A DNA stretch of 64,000 nt, taken from NCBI RefSeq assembly GCF_007992175.1, contig NZ_BJZT01000005.1:186001-250000 (forward strand), read 5' to 3'. Below the pieces are notes generated by a model. The model did no database searches. It was not told where the DNA came from and saw only the letters and a list, made by a program, of their open reading frames with translations. This document shows positions 55,793 to 64,000 of the stretch, piece after piece (positions within the stretch are counted from its first letter, which is position 1; each line of letters starts with the position of its first letter). This stretch comes from Methylobacterium haplocladii (lineage in GTDB: Bacteria > Pseudomonadota > Alphaproteobacteria > Rhizobiales > Beijerinckiaceae). The position numbers and the translations under genes were made by a program.

Positions 55793-56577
55793 AGCCGCCC
55801 CAGGGTGTGGATCAGCCGCGGCAGGATCACCGCCTCGCGGTAGAGGGCGACCAGGATCGTGTAGGTCGGCAGCGCGCGCTCGGGGACCCGGCGGCCGCCG
55901 CTTTCCGGCTCGGTGCGTGCCGGGACCATCACGGCGGAAAGGCGCAGCGTCAGCATGGCCAGGACGGCGCCTTGCCCGACTGCGAGCAGCGCGAGCCCGA
56001 TCGCCTGGGGCAACCATCCGGCCGCGAGGAACAGCAGGACGACGAGCCCGAACAGGCACAGGCTCGGCCAGGCCGGCCCGGGCGTGCAGGACCATTCCGG
56101 ATAATGCCGCGGCAAGTCGTTGGCGGCGCCGTCGGCGATCGCATCCGCGAAGCACGCGAAGGCCGCCAGCCGCAACCGGCGCGGCGAGGTGATGGCCGGC
56201 GGGCTCGCCATCCGTGCATATCCCGCCAGCAGGCGCGCGATGGCCGCGCCGCGCGGTGCCGCGACGACGGATCGCACCGACCCGTCCGCGAGGGGTGCCG
56301 CCCCCACCTCGAGGATCTGCGGGTAGCGCGCGTTCTCGCCGAGTGGGACGTGATCGAGAAATACGGTGCCGAGGGCGCGGGCGAGGGCGCGGTAGAACAG
56401 CTCCTCGTCCATCAGACCGCGGTTGACGAGGACCGTCGCGGCGTCGGTTCCGCAGATGCGGGCGAGGGCAGCCGCCTGGGCGAGGGTGGCATGGGGGACG
56501 CCCTCGCCCAGCAGGAAGCCGATCTCGGGCGGCAGGGTCGCCCGGCTCGCGGGTCCGCCAACGGCTGGGTTCGCCAA
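55784..56577 (-). pseudogene. Glycosyltransferase family 2, N-terminal part (split by mobile element)
   Basis: This is the 5' part of the interrupted gene. Residues about 25-120 resemble the type II secretion E N-terminal (MshEN) fold (IGFLLGEGVPHATLAQAAAL, GLMDEELFYRALARALG), followed by two membrane segments and the start of the GT2 domain, LPTYTILVALYREAVILPRL and IHTLGRLDYP. The island then adds VLCSKLTQKR and a stop. The only in-frame start is a TTG at 56577, so the true start is uncertain. The same MshEN-GT2-membrane layout is known in other Alphaproteobacteria. The product of this fragment alone should be inactive. Confidence 0.82.
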
Positions 56578-56619
56578 GCGGCCACTCGCAGGAACTCGCA
56601 GACATGCTAGGAAGCGAGG

Positions 56620-57552
56620 GTGAGCCAGACCTCGTCTTCACACGATCACTGCCGACGAAATGTTGCCCCTGGGTCAAGGCCCGGGAGACGGCTTGCTGTG
56701 GGTCTCGCCCTGGCCTCCGCACTCCTCCTCGCGGGTGTGGCCGAGCGAGCGCAGTCGCAGGTGTCCGCTCCGGCACCGGTCCCCGGCGTCGCGATCCCGA
56801 ATTTCTGGAATCCGCGCGCCCGCGGCGAGCGGGTCGAGGCACCGCAGCTCGGGCGCGCCATCCGCTTCCTCACCGACGACGAGTTTCCGCCGCTGCATTT
56901 CGCCGGTCCCGACGGCAATCCGACTGGCTTCTCGGTGGAACTGGCGCGCGCGGTCTGCGACCGGCTCGCGATCACCTGCTCGGTCCAGGCGCGCCGCTTC
57001 GATACGCTGCTCGACGCCCTCGACGAGAAGCAGGGCGACGTGGTCGCCGCCGCGATCCCGCTGACGGCGGGGTTGCGTGCCCGCTTTCTGTCGACTCGTC
57101 CGTATTTCCGCTGGCCGGCGCGCTTCGTCGCCCGCGGCGACAAAGGGCTGCCGGCCCCCTCGGCCCAGGCGCTGACCGGCAAGAGCGTCGGCGCGATCGA
57201 GGGGAGCGCGCACGCGGCTTACGTGAAGGTGTTCTTTCCCGCGGCGACGCTGACACCCTTCCCCGATCTTTCGGCGGCCGAAGGCGCGCTGAAGCGGGGC
57301 GAGGTCGATTACCTCTTCGCCGACGGCCTCAACCTCGCCCTGTGGATCGGCGGCCAGGATTCCGAGCGCTGCTGCGCATTCGTCGGAGGCGATTACCTGG
57401 AGAGCCGCTATTTCGGCGAAGGCATCGGACTCGTCACCCGTACCGAGGACGCCGCGCTTTCCCGCGCCCTCGACGATGCGCTCCAACGCGTCTGGGACGA
57501 CGGGAAGTATGCCGAGCTCTACCTGCGGTTCTTCCCGGTCAGCCCGTTCTGA
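56620..57552 (+). CDS. Periplasmic solute-binding protein family 3
   Basis: The 310-residue protein has an N-terminal hydrophobic signal (RLAVGLALASALLLAGVAERAQ) and an SBP_bac_3 fold: IRFLTDDEFPPLHFAGPDGN, PTGFSVELARAVCDRL, the VVAAAIPLTAGLRARFLSTRPYF region and a C-terminal ALDDALQRVWDDGKYAELYLRFF. These proteins bind amino acids or small organic acids. No ABC permease or ATPase gene is adjacent, so it may be an orphan receptor or sensor component. It starts with GTG and is divergent from the split glycosyltransferase gene by about 42 bp. Confidence 0.8.
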   Translation: MSQTSSSHDHCRRNVAPGSRPGRRLAVGLALASALLLAGVAERAQSQVSAPAPVPGVAIPNFWNPRARGERVEAPQLGRAIRFLTDDEFPPLHFAGPDGNPTGFSVELARAVCDRLAITCSVQARRFDTLLDALDEKQGDVVAAAIPLTAGLRARFLSTRPYFRWPARFVARGDKGLPAPSAQALTGKSVGAIEGSAHAAYVKVFFPAATLTPFPDLSAAEGALKRGEVDYLFADGLNLALWIGGQDSERCCAFVGGDYLESRYFGEGIGLVTRTEDAALSRALDDALQRVWDDGKYAELYLRFFPVSPF

Positions 57553-57629
57553 ACGCCCGCGTTGACCGGCCCGGAGCCGGTCCATAGGGTGCGGCCCCTC
57601 CGCCGACCGATGCGTCCGCGCGCTCCCGT

Positions 57630-57697
57630 TTTCCTTGCCCAAGCCCCGTCCTCGCCCAAGCCCCTTCCTTGCCCAAGCTCCTTCCTTGCCCAAGCTC
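57630..57697. repeat. Four 17-bp tandem repeats just before lysS
   Basis: Four units run head to tail: 57630-57646, 57647-57663, 57664-57680 and 57681-57697. The last two are identical (CTTCCTTGCCCAAGCTC) and the first two are variants. The array ends six bases before the lysS start codon. Confidence 0.9.
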
Positions 57698-57703
57698 CCG
57701 ATC

Positions 57704-59401
57704 ATGACCGCCCCGCTCGCCCTCGATCCCGACATCCTCGACGCCGCCGCCACGGCCGCCGCATGGCCCTTCGAGGAGGCGCGCAAGCTCGTGGCGCGGC
57801 TGGAGCGCCGACCGAAGCACGAAGTGCTGTTCGAGACCGGCTACGGCCCCTCGGGCCTGCCGCATATCGGCACGTTCGGAGAAGTCGCCCGGACTTCGAT
57901 GGTGCGCCACGCCTTCCGGGTGCTGACCAACGACAGCGTGCCGACGCGGCTGATCGCGTTTTCGGACGACATGGACGGCCTGCGGAAGGTGCCGACCAAC
58001 GTGCCGAACCAGAACCTGCTGGCCGGCGCCCTGAACCTTCCGCTGACCCAGGTGCCCGACCCGTTCGGCACGCATGACAGCTTCGGCGCGCACAACAACG
58101 CCGAGCTGCGCCGCTTCCTCGACGCCTTCGGCTTCGACTACGAGTTCCGCTCGGCGACCGAATGCTACAAGGCCGGCATCTTCGACGACACGCTGCGTCT
58201 GGTCCTCGACCGCTACGACGCGCTGATGGCGATCATGCTGCCGTCGCTCAGGGCCGAGCGCTCGGCCTCCTATTCGCCGTTCCTGCCGATCCATCCGGTG
58301 ACGGGTCACGTCATGCAGGTGTCGATCGACGAAGTGCGGCCGGCCTCCGGCACCATCGTCTGGCGCGATCCCGCCACCGGCGAGGGCTACGAGACGCCCG
58401 TCACCGGCGGCCACGCCAAGCTGCAATGGAAGCCCGATTGGGCGATGCGCTGGGTGGCTTTGGGCATCGACTACGAGATGGCCGGCAAGGACCTGATCGA
58501 TTCCGTCAAGCTGTCGGGGCGGATCGCCCAGGCGCTCGGCGCCGAGCCGCCGGAAGGCTTCAACTACGAGCTGTTCCTCGACGAAAACGGCCAGAAGATC
58601 TCGAAGTCGAAGGGCAACGGCCTGACCATCGACGAATGGCTCGCCTACGGCACCCCGGATTCGCTCTCGCTGTTTATGTACACCAAGCCGCGCGAGGCCA
58701 AGCGCCTGTTCTTCGACGTGATCCCGCGCAACGTCGACGAGTACGACAACTTTCTCGGGCGCTATCCCAAGCAGGACGCGAAGCTCCGCCTCGGCAACCC
58801 GGTCTGGCACCTGCATGCCGGCGCGCCGCCGGAACCGGAGGCGATCGACGCCTCCGGCACGACGATCAGCTTCGCCATGCTGCTCAATCTCGTGGCGGTG
58901 GCCAACGCCGAGACGCCCGACGTGCTCTGGGGCTTCATCCGCCGCTACGCGCCCGATGTCGGCCCGCAGACGCATCCCCGGCTCGCGGCGCTCGTCGACC
59001 GCGCGCTCGCCTATTATCGGGACTTCGTGCGGCCGCAGAAGCAATACCGGGCGCCGACCGCCGAGGAAGCCGCGGCCTTGCGCGATCTCTCGGATACGCT
59101 CGACGGCCACGATGGCTCCGCCGATCCGGAGGCGCTACAGGCGGTGGTCTACGAGGTCGGTCGCCGGCATTTCCCCGACCTGTCCGGCAAGGCCAAGAGC
59201 CCGGACGGGCGCCCCGGCGTCGCGAAGACCTGGTTCGCCTCGATCTACACCGTGCTGTTCGGCGAGGCGCAGGGGCCGCGCTTCGGCTCGTTCATCGCGC
59301 TCTATGGCGTGCCGGAGACGCGGGCATTGATCGGCAAGGCGCTCGACGGCGACCTCGCCGCCGAACATGCGGCCTTCCTCGAAGCCCGCAAGGCGGCCTG
59401 A
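57704..59401 (+). CDS. lysS: Lysyl-tRNA synthetase, class I
   Basis: This enzyme charges tRNA-Lys. It is the class I form (Rossmann fold), typical of archaea and Alphaproteobacteria, not the class II LysS of E. coli. The 565-residue protein has the HIGH-like motif in [13 protein letters not shown] and the KMSKS motif as [10 protein letters not shown]. The start at 57704 ([13 protein letters not shown]) is chosen because the upstream frame is encoded by 17-bp repeats. No Shine-Dalgarno sequence is visible, since the repeats reach to six bases before the ATG. The 3' end overlaps a convergent kinase gene by 100 bp. Confidence 0.94.
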   Translation: MTAPLALDPDILDAAATAAAWPFEEARKLVARLERRPKHEVLFETGYGPSGLPHIGTFGEVARTSMVRHAFRVLTNDSVPTRLIAFSDDMDGLRKVPTNVPNQNLLAGALNLPLTQVPDPFGTHDSFGAHNNAELRRFLDAFGFDYEFRSATECYKAGIFDDTLRLVLDRYDALMAIMLPSLRAERSASYSPFLPIHPVTGHVMQVSIDEVRPASGTIVWRDPATGEGYETPVTGGHAKLQWKPDWAMRWVALGIDYEMAGKDLIDSVKLSGRIAQALGAEPPEGFNYELFLDENGQKISKSKGNGLTIDEWLAYGTPDSLSLFMYTKPREAKRLFFDVIPRNVDEYDNFLGRYPKQDAKLRLGNPVWHLHAGAPPEPEAIDASGTTISFAMLLNLVAVANAETPDVLWGFIRRYAPDVGPQTHPRLAALVDRALAYYRDFVRPQKQYRAPTAEEAAALRDLSDTLDGHDGSADPEALQAVVYEVGRRHFPDLSGKAKSPDGRPGVAKTWFASIYTVLFGEAQGPRFGSFIALYGVPETRALIGKALDGDLAAEHAAFLEARKAA

Positions 59402-60201
59402 GGTCCGCGGCCCATCGGCTGCACCAGCGCGTTTATCCGGCAGACCATGCCACCGGGCTCCGGCCGCCATTCGACCTCGCCGCCGAAGGCATCGGCCAGC
59501 GACCGCTCGATCAACCGCGAGCCGAAGCCGCGGCGGGTCGGAGGGGCGACGTTCGGCCCGTCATGCTCGCTCCAGCGCAGGGCGAACCGGCGCCGGCCCT
59601 GGTCGCGATAGGTCCGCCACGCCACCTCGACGCGCCCGCGTTCGACCGAGAGGGCACCATACTTCACCGCGTTGGTGGCGAGTTCGTGCAGCGCCATGGA
59701 AAGCGCGAGCGCCTGACCCGGCCCGAGGCGGACCGCCGGTCCGGCCAGGTGGACGCGATCGGGCTCGCCGCCGAGATGCGGGGTCAAGGCGGTCTCGACG
59801 ATCCTGGCGACGCCGGCACCGGCATGGCGTTCCTCGATCAGCAAACCCTGGGTCTGTCCGAGAGCCACGATGCGTGCCGTCAGGCTCTCGCGGGCCTCCT
59901 CCGCACAGACGGGCTCGCGCAGCACCTGGCGGACCATCGCCTGAACCAGGGCGAGCGAGTTCTTCAGGCGATGCGCCAACTCGTTCACCATCAGGCGCTG
60001 CTGCGTGTAGCGGGCGAGGAGGACGGCGTGCGCCTGTTCGGAGACCTGAAGCCGCGTCCGAAGCGCCGCAAGATCCCGCTCGAGGCCGGCGGCCCGCGGA
60101 TCGCCCCGCGTCGACGCCAGATCGACGAGAACGCCGTCGGCGTTCCCTCCGGCGTTCGAGGGAGCACGCGCGAACACGACCTTGTCGAGTCGATCGGTCA
60201 T
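59302..60201 (-). CDS. HWE-family sensor histidine kinase
   Basis: The 299-residue kinase has a short coiled coil, the phosphoacceptor HRxKN motif ([19 protein letters not shown]), the N-box [14 protein letters not shown] and the WxE motif in [10 protein letters not shown], which together define the HWE group. The G-box is [18 protein letters not shown]. There is no sensor domain or membrane segment, so it is cytoplasmic, and no response regulator is adjacent. The start at 60201 ([10 protein letters not shown]) is the best fit. The last ~35 residues are encoded antisense to the end of lysS and may be a read-through tail. Confidence 0.85.
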   Translation of the reverse strand: MTDRLDKVVFARAPSNAGGNADGVLVDLASTRGDPRAAGLERDLAALRTRLQVSEQAHAVLLARYTQQRLMVNELAHRLKNSLALVQAMVRQVLREPVCAEEARESLTARIVALGQTQGLLIEERHAGAGVARIVETALTPHLGGEPDRVHLAGPAVRLGPGQALALSMALHELATNAVKYGALSVERGRVEVAWRTYRDQGRRRFALRWSEHDGPNVAPPTRRGFGSRLIERSLADAFGGEVEWRPEPGGMVCRINALVQPMGRGPQAALRASRKAACSAARSPSSALPINARVSGTP

Positions 60202-60999
60202 GACGGATTTCAAGCGTAAGCCGTATCGGATCGAAGGCTCCGGAGAGCAGGACACGCGACGGCAAGGAACACCGAATGAACGTTCGATGATCAATACATC
60301 AATGCGCGTATGCAACAATCGCCGCGCGGAAAAATGTTTTCGTTAGAATTCGAGCCGCCGATGAAGCGCGCCGATCTCGGGAATTCTCTCGTGGCCACGC
60401 GGAGGCGATCTGCATTCGAGCCGACCGGTGCGGGGTCCGGTCGAGACCTGCGCCATGCGGATGCCGCCGGCACAGGCCACGAGGTTCCGGGCCGAGACGA
60501 TCCGTCCGCGCAGGAGCGGGCCCGGCCAGCGGCGGGGGGAAAGCATCGAACCAGGGCACGTGGCCCAGGCGGAACGGGTCCAGAGAGGGCGGCTGCGACG
60601 AGTACCGGTGGTCGGCAACGCACGTCAGGCACAACTCCCCAGTCGAAGGGAATAAAAGCATAGTATCGTCGCACTGTCAAGGGTCGTCACGCGCGTACGG
60701 AAGCGCGACGTTTCGTGGTCGGGCCGGTCCATGGGACGCCCTGGGACAGGCGGGACAACCGTCCCAATCGTTCGTCGATCCGAACGCCGGGCGGCCGTCA
60801 TGTCTCTCACCAGACTCCCGCTGCGCCAGGGTGGCCGGATTCGAGACGCACCGGCGTCGGCTCGCCGACGAAGGCCTCGACACCTTCCCCGATCGACGCC
60901 TGCGTCGCGGAGCGCGTGCGGGGAGGACGGCGCGGTTTACAGCGGCCGGGGTCGCGGCTAACACCCGAGCCCACACCTCACACCCGAGTTTCACACCAG
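60202..60999. other. Intergenic region between the HWE kinase and prfB
   Basis: I see no gene I can support in these 800 bases. Short frames on both strands are rich in Arg, Pro and Ala and look like chance frames in GC-rich DNA. A stretch with more A and T at about 60280-60360 may hold the kinase promoter. No tRNA or hairpin-T-run terminator was found. Confidence 0.4.
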
Positions 61000-62128
61000 A
61001 TGCGCGCCGAGATCGAGCAGGCCTCGGATGCCGCCAAGCAGTCTATAGGACTGCTGAGGAGGCATCTTTGACTGGGACACCGTCGACAAACGCCTCGCGG
61101 AACTGAACGCCGCTTCGGAGGATCCAGAGCTGTGGAACGACGCCGAAGCCGCGCAAAAAGTCATGCGCGAGCGCCAGCAGCTCGACGAGGCCGTCAACGC
61201 CATCCGTAAGCTCGAGCAGGATCTCGACGACGGAGCGATGCTGATCGAGCTCGGCGAGTCGGAGGGCGACGAGGCCTCGATCCGCGAGGGCGAGGCCACC
61301 ATCAAGGCAGTGGAGAAGGAGGCGGCCGGCCGGCAGGTCGAGACCCTGCTTTCGGGCGAGGCCGACGCCTTCGACACCTATCTCGAGGTCCATGCCGGAG
61401 CAGGGGGCACCGAGAGCCAGGACTGGGCCAACATGCTGCAGCGCATGTACGGGCGCTGGGCCGAGCGCAAGAAGTTCAAGGTCGACATCGTCGAGATGAC
61501 CGACGGCGAAGAGGCCGGGATCAAGGGCGCCACGCTCCTGATCAAGGGCCACAACGCCTATGGCCGGCTCAAGACGGAGTCGGGCGTGCACCGGCTGGTG
61601 CGCATCTCGCCCTATGATTCCAACGCGCGCCGGCACACCAGCTTCGCCAGCGTCTGGGTCTATCCGGTGATCGACGACCGGATCGAGATCGAGATCAAGG
61701 AATCCGATTGCCGCATCGACACTTACCGGTCGTCGGGCGCGGGCGGCCAGCACGTCAACACCACCGACTCGGCGGTGCGCATCACCCACAACCCCACCGG
61801 GATCGTGGTGGCGTGCCAGCAGGAGCGCTCGCAGCACAAGAACCGGGCGACCGCCTGGAACATGCTGCGCGCCCGCATGTACGAAGCCGAGCTGAAGAAG
61901 CGGGAAGAGAAGGCGAACGCGGAGGCGGCCTCCAAGACCGACATCGGCTGGGGGCACCAGATCCGTTCCTATGTGCTGCAGCCCTATCAGCTCGTGAAGG
62001 ACCTGCGCACCGGCACCCAGTCGACCGACCCGGACGAGGTGCTCGACGGCGCCATCGACCCGTTCATCGAGGCGTCGCTGGCCCAGCGGCTCTACGGGGC
62101 GACGGAGAACGTCGAGGACATCGACTGA
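61000..62128 (+). CDS. prfB: Peptide chain release factor 2, with programmed +1 frameshift
   Basis: RF2 ends translation at UGA and UAA. A first frame from the ATG at 61000 gives [20 protein letters not shown] and RHL, then stops at TGA (61069-61071). Slipping +1 at CTT TGA C continues with [20 protein letters not shown] in the next frame to 62128, giving 375 residues. The upstream AGGAGG, three bases before the slippery codon, is the known internal Shine-Dalgarno stimulator. The GGQ motif is at residues 248-250 ([10 protein letters not shown]). The stop-codon tripeptide SPF is SPY here (VRISPYDSN). Confidence 0.96.
61057..61072 (+). promoter_or_regulatory. RF2 autoregulatory frameshift site
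   Basis: AGGAGGCATCTTTGAC holds an internal Shine-Dalgarno, a three-base spacer, the slippery CTT and the in-frame TGA with a following C. When RF2 is scarce, ribosomes shift +1 and make more RF2. The spacing is the same as in E. coli prfB. Confidence 0.95.
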
Positions 62129-62162
62129 TCGGTCTCGGCCCCTGCCGAGACCGGGCGAAGGC

Positions 62163-63488
62163 CTATCTCGGCAGGGCCAGCTTCTGCAGCTGAGCCTTCG
62201 ACCACGCGAGCCAGGATCCCGTTCCCAGGCCGTCTACGCCCGGCGAGGTGTCCGCAACCTCTCCGCTGAGGCTGGCGCCGGCCCTCAGGAACCGCTCCGG
62301 GTCGACGGGCTGCCCATCGATCCGGACCTCGTAGTGCAGGTGGTTGCCGGTGGAGCGCCCCGTCGAACCGACGCGGCCGACGACGGCGCCGGCCTCGACC
62401 CGCTGCCCCGGCGCGACCGTGTAGCTCGCCAGATGCGCGTAGCGCGTGACGAAGCCCTGGCCGTGGTCGATCTCGACCATGTTGCCGTAGCCGCCGCCGT
62501 ATTCCGCCGCCGTGACCCGACCGGCCGCCGTCGCCCGGGCGGCGGTGCCGTGGTCGGCCCGCATGTCGAGCCCGGTATGCATGGCGAGCCCGCGGGTGAA
62601 CGGATCGAAACGGGCGCCGAACTCGCTGGTGGTGACGGCGTCTTCGGCGAGCGGCCTGCGGAAGGGCAGGGCGGCCACGGTTCGGTTCAGACGCTCCGCA
62701 TCGGCGGCCGCACGCTGCGCCTCGGCCAGCGCGAGATCGAAGGTATCGCCGCTCAGCGGAACCAGGGGGCCGCCGATGCCGCGCTCGAACTTGTAGAAGC
62801 GGGCCGGATCGACGCCGGCCTGGAGGATCACGCCACGGAAGCGGTCGGCTTTGCGCACGGCCGTCGCGGCGATGCCGCCGAGCACCTGCGACTGCCGCTC
62901 GGCCAAACGGTCGAGCCGGGTTGCGAGACCGGCGATGTGACGATCGAGCCGGCGCTCCGGCGCCTCGGCGCGATCGCCTCCGCGCATACGCAGGTCGAAG
63001 GAGTCGGCGGGTTCGCCGGGTGTCGGGAAGGGCTTTTGCGGTTGCGCGGGGATCGGCTGAGCGCGCGGCGGGGCGGCCGGGATCGAGCCGGTCGTCTCGG
63101 GATCGCCGGCGCCGAGACCGGCGAGCAGTCCCTGGCGCTTCTCGATCAGCGCCTGCCGCTCGGTGAGCGCTGTGAGCCGGCCCTCGAAGCCCTCGCGGTT
63201 CCGCACCCTCTCGCTGTCGGAGCGCTCGACCTGGGTCTGCAGCGCGCCGACCTGCGCCTCGTAGGCCAGTTGCACCGCCCGTACTTGGCCGAAGAAACGG
63301 CCGAGCATCTCGTCGTGAAACACGATGTAATAGCTGGTCGCGCCCGACCAGAGCGTGCTCGCGGCGAGCGCCATGGCCAGCACCGGCACGAGCCTGCTCC
63401 GGCGTGGGGGAACCGGACGGTCATCCCCGCGGCGGCGGCGCGGCGCGGCGTCGGCGGCCAGGACGTTCGATGGTGGGATGGGTCGCAT
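62163..63488 (-). CDS. M23 (LytM) family peptidoglycan peptidase
   Basis: The 441-residue protein has a basic N-terminus, one membrane anchor ([17 protein letters not shown]), a periplasmic coiled coil ([20 protein letters not shown] and following), a Pro-rich linker and a C-terminal LytM domain. Zinc and catalytic residues appear in [12 protein letters not shown] and in [12 protein letters not shown], so the peptidase looks active. Such proteins cut peptide cross-links or activate amidases during growth. It is convergent with prfB, with 34 bp between the genes. Confidence 0.9.
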   Translation of the reverse strand: MRPIPPSNVLAADAAPRRRRGDDRPVPPRRSRLVPVLAMALAASTLWSGATSYYIVFHDEMLGRFFGQVRAVQLAYEAQVGALQTQVERSDSERVRNREGFEGRLTALTERQALIEKRQGLLAGLGAGDPETTGSIPAAPPRAQPIPAQPQKPFPTPGEPADSFDLRMRGGDRAEAPERRLDRHIAGLATRLDRLAERQSQVLGGIAATAVRKADRFRGVILQAGVDPARFYKFERGIGGPLVPLSGDTFDLALAEAQRAAADAERLNRTVAALPFRRPLAEDAVTTSEFGARFDPFTRGLAMHTGLDMRADHGTAARATAAGRVTAAEYGGGYGNMVEIDHGQGFVTRYAHLASYTVAPGQRVEAGAVVGRVGSTGRSTGNHLHYEVRIDGQPVDPERFLRAGASLSGEVADTSPGVDGLGTGSWLAWSKAQLQKLALPR

Positions 63489-63572
63489 TCAGGCCGAACC
63501 GAAGAGCCGAGTGCGCCCACCACACAGCGTCAAGGTTAACGAAGCGAAAAAGCGCCCGCCCCGCCCGTCGCA

Positions 63573-64000
63573 TCAGCCGAGCGCGCGGGCCGCCTCCAGC
63601 ACCTCCTCGGCATGGCCCGGCACCTTCACCTTCGGCCAGATCCGGGCGATCCTCCCCTCACCGTCGATCAGCATCGTGGTGCGCTCGACGCCCATGTACT
63701 TGCGCCCGTACATGCTCTTCTCGACCCAGACGCCGTAGGCTTCGAGCATCGCCTTGGCCTCGTCCGAGGCGAGGGGGAAGGTCAGCCCATACTTCGCGCG
63801 GAACTTGTCGTGGCTCTTCACCGAATCGGGGGAGACGCCGACCACCGTGGCACCCGCCGCCGCGAAGGCGTCGGCGAGGGCGTTGAAGCCCTGCGCCTCC
63901 AGAGTGCAGCCGCTGGTGTCGTCTTTCGGATAGAAATACAGTACCACCTTGCCGCCTTTGAGCCCATCGAGCGCGATCGTCTCGCCTCCTGCGCCGGCTA
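63573..64000 (-). CDS. bcp: Peroxiredoxin of the BCP type (5' end beyond the window)
   Basis: The frame stays open to the window edge, so the first residues are missing. The visible part has GGETIALDGLKGGKVVLYFY, then the peroxidatic cysteine in PKDDTSGCTLEAQGF, the VVGVSPDSVKSHDKFRAKYG segment and VERTTMLIDGEGRIARIWPKV. BCP reduces peroxides with thioredoxin. The usual TPGC is TSGC here, and the resolving cysteine five residues later is absent (EAQGF), suggesting a 1-Cys mechanism. Confidence 0.92.
   Translation of the reverse strand, partial: AGAGGETIALDGLKGGKVVLYFYPKDDTSGCTLEAQGFNALADAFAAAGATVVGVSPDSVKSHDKFRAKYGLTFPLASDEAKAMLEAYGVWVEKSMYGRKYMGVERTTMLIDGEGRIARIWPKVKVPGHAEEVLEAARALG

Noticed and set aside
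60291..60680. Overlapping 75-129 residue frames on both strands
   Set aside because: Composition is Pro/Arg/Ala-rich in every frame, with no ribosome binding site and no recognisable motif.

Overview
The window is 64 kb of GC-rich alphaproteobacterial chromosome, most like Methylobacterium/Methylorubrum (Hyphomicrobiales). This rests on gene content and order (acpP-fabF, mltG-yicC-gmk, a fused tal-pgi, class I lysS, nasTS-nrtABD with nirA), RF2 sequence style and several families of interspersed palindromic repeats. No rRNA, tRNA or CRISPR array was found.

Left part (0-25 kb). acpP and fabF are separated from their usual partners mltG, yicC and gmk by about 6.7 kb of envelope-sugar genes: an FAD oxidoreductase of the UDP-galactopyranose mutase-like type, an SDR epimerase, a GT87-type membrane protein and a large polytopic protein. 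Then follow hslO, the Entner-Doudoroff pair edd-eda, an exported glycine-rich repeat protein, speG-argE-apaG on the minus strand, a two-domain dCTP deaminase and a DUF1194 VWA protein.

Central sugar block (23.6-32.7 kb, minus strand). It reads GH15 glucoamylase/trehalase -> tkt -> tal-pgi fusion -> gnd -> pgl. With edd/eda this covers glucose release, the pentose-phosphate pathway and the Entner-Doudoroff pathway.

Nitrate assimilation block (33.9-48.2 kb, plus strand). nasT-nasS (RNA-binding antiterminator and nitrate sensor) precede nrtA-nrtB-nrtD (transport), a NirB-like FAD reductase, nirA, a CysJ-like electron-transfer flavoprotein, nasA and cysG (siroheme). The nrtA leader has a sigma-54 type promoter, a hairpin and a strong intrinsic terminator, as expected for a NasTS-controlled antitermination switch.

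Mobile island (about 49.99-55.78 kb). A 5.8-kb element with 39-bp near-perfect terminal inverted repeats, an 8-9 bp target duplication and an IS1595/ISXO2-type transposase has split a chromosomal family-2 glycosyltransferase gene. Removing it restores the reading frame exactly. Its cargo is an AT-rich deaminase with an N-terminal nucleotide-kinase-like domain, resembling anti-phage dCTP deaminases (AvcD type), a DUF1796 protein, a small divergent gene, an XRE regulator, a small HTH-like protein and a protein with two tandem winged-helix-like repeats. This is the most interesting part of the window: a transposable element of transporter-IS type carrying a likely defence gene plus unknown partners.

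Right part (56-64 kb). A periplasmic solute-binding protein, class I lysS with a 17-bp tandem repeat just before its start, an HWE histidine kinase overlapping the lysS 3' end, prfB with a classical programmed +1 frameshift, an M23 peptidase and the start-truncated end of bcp.
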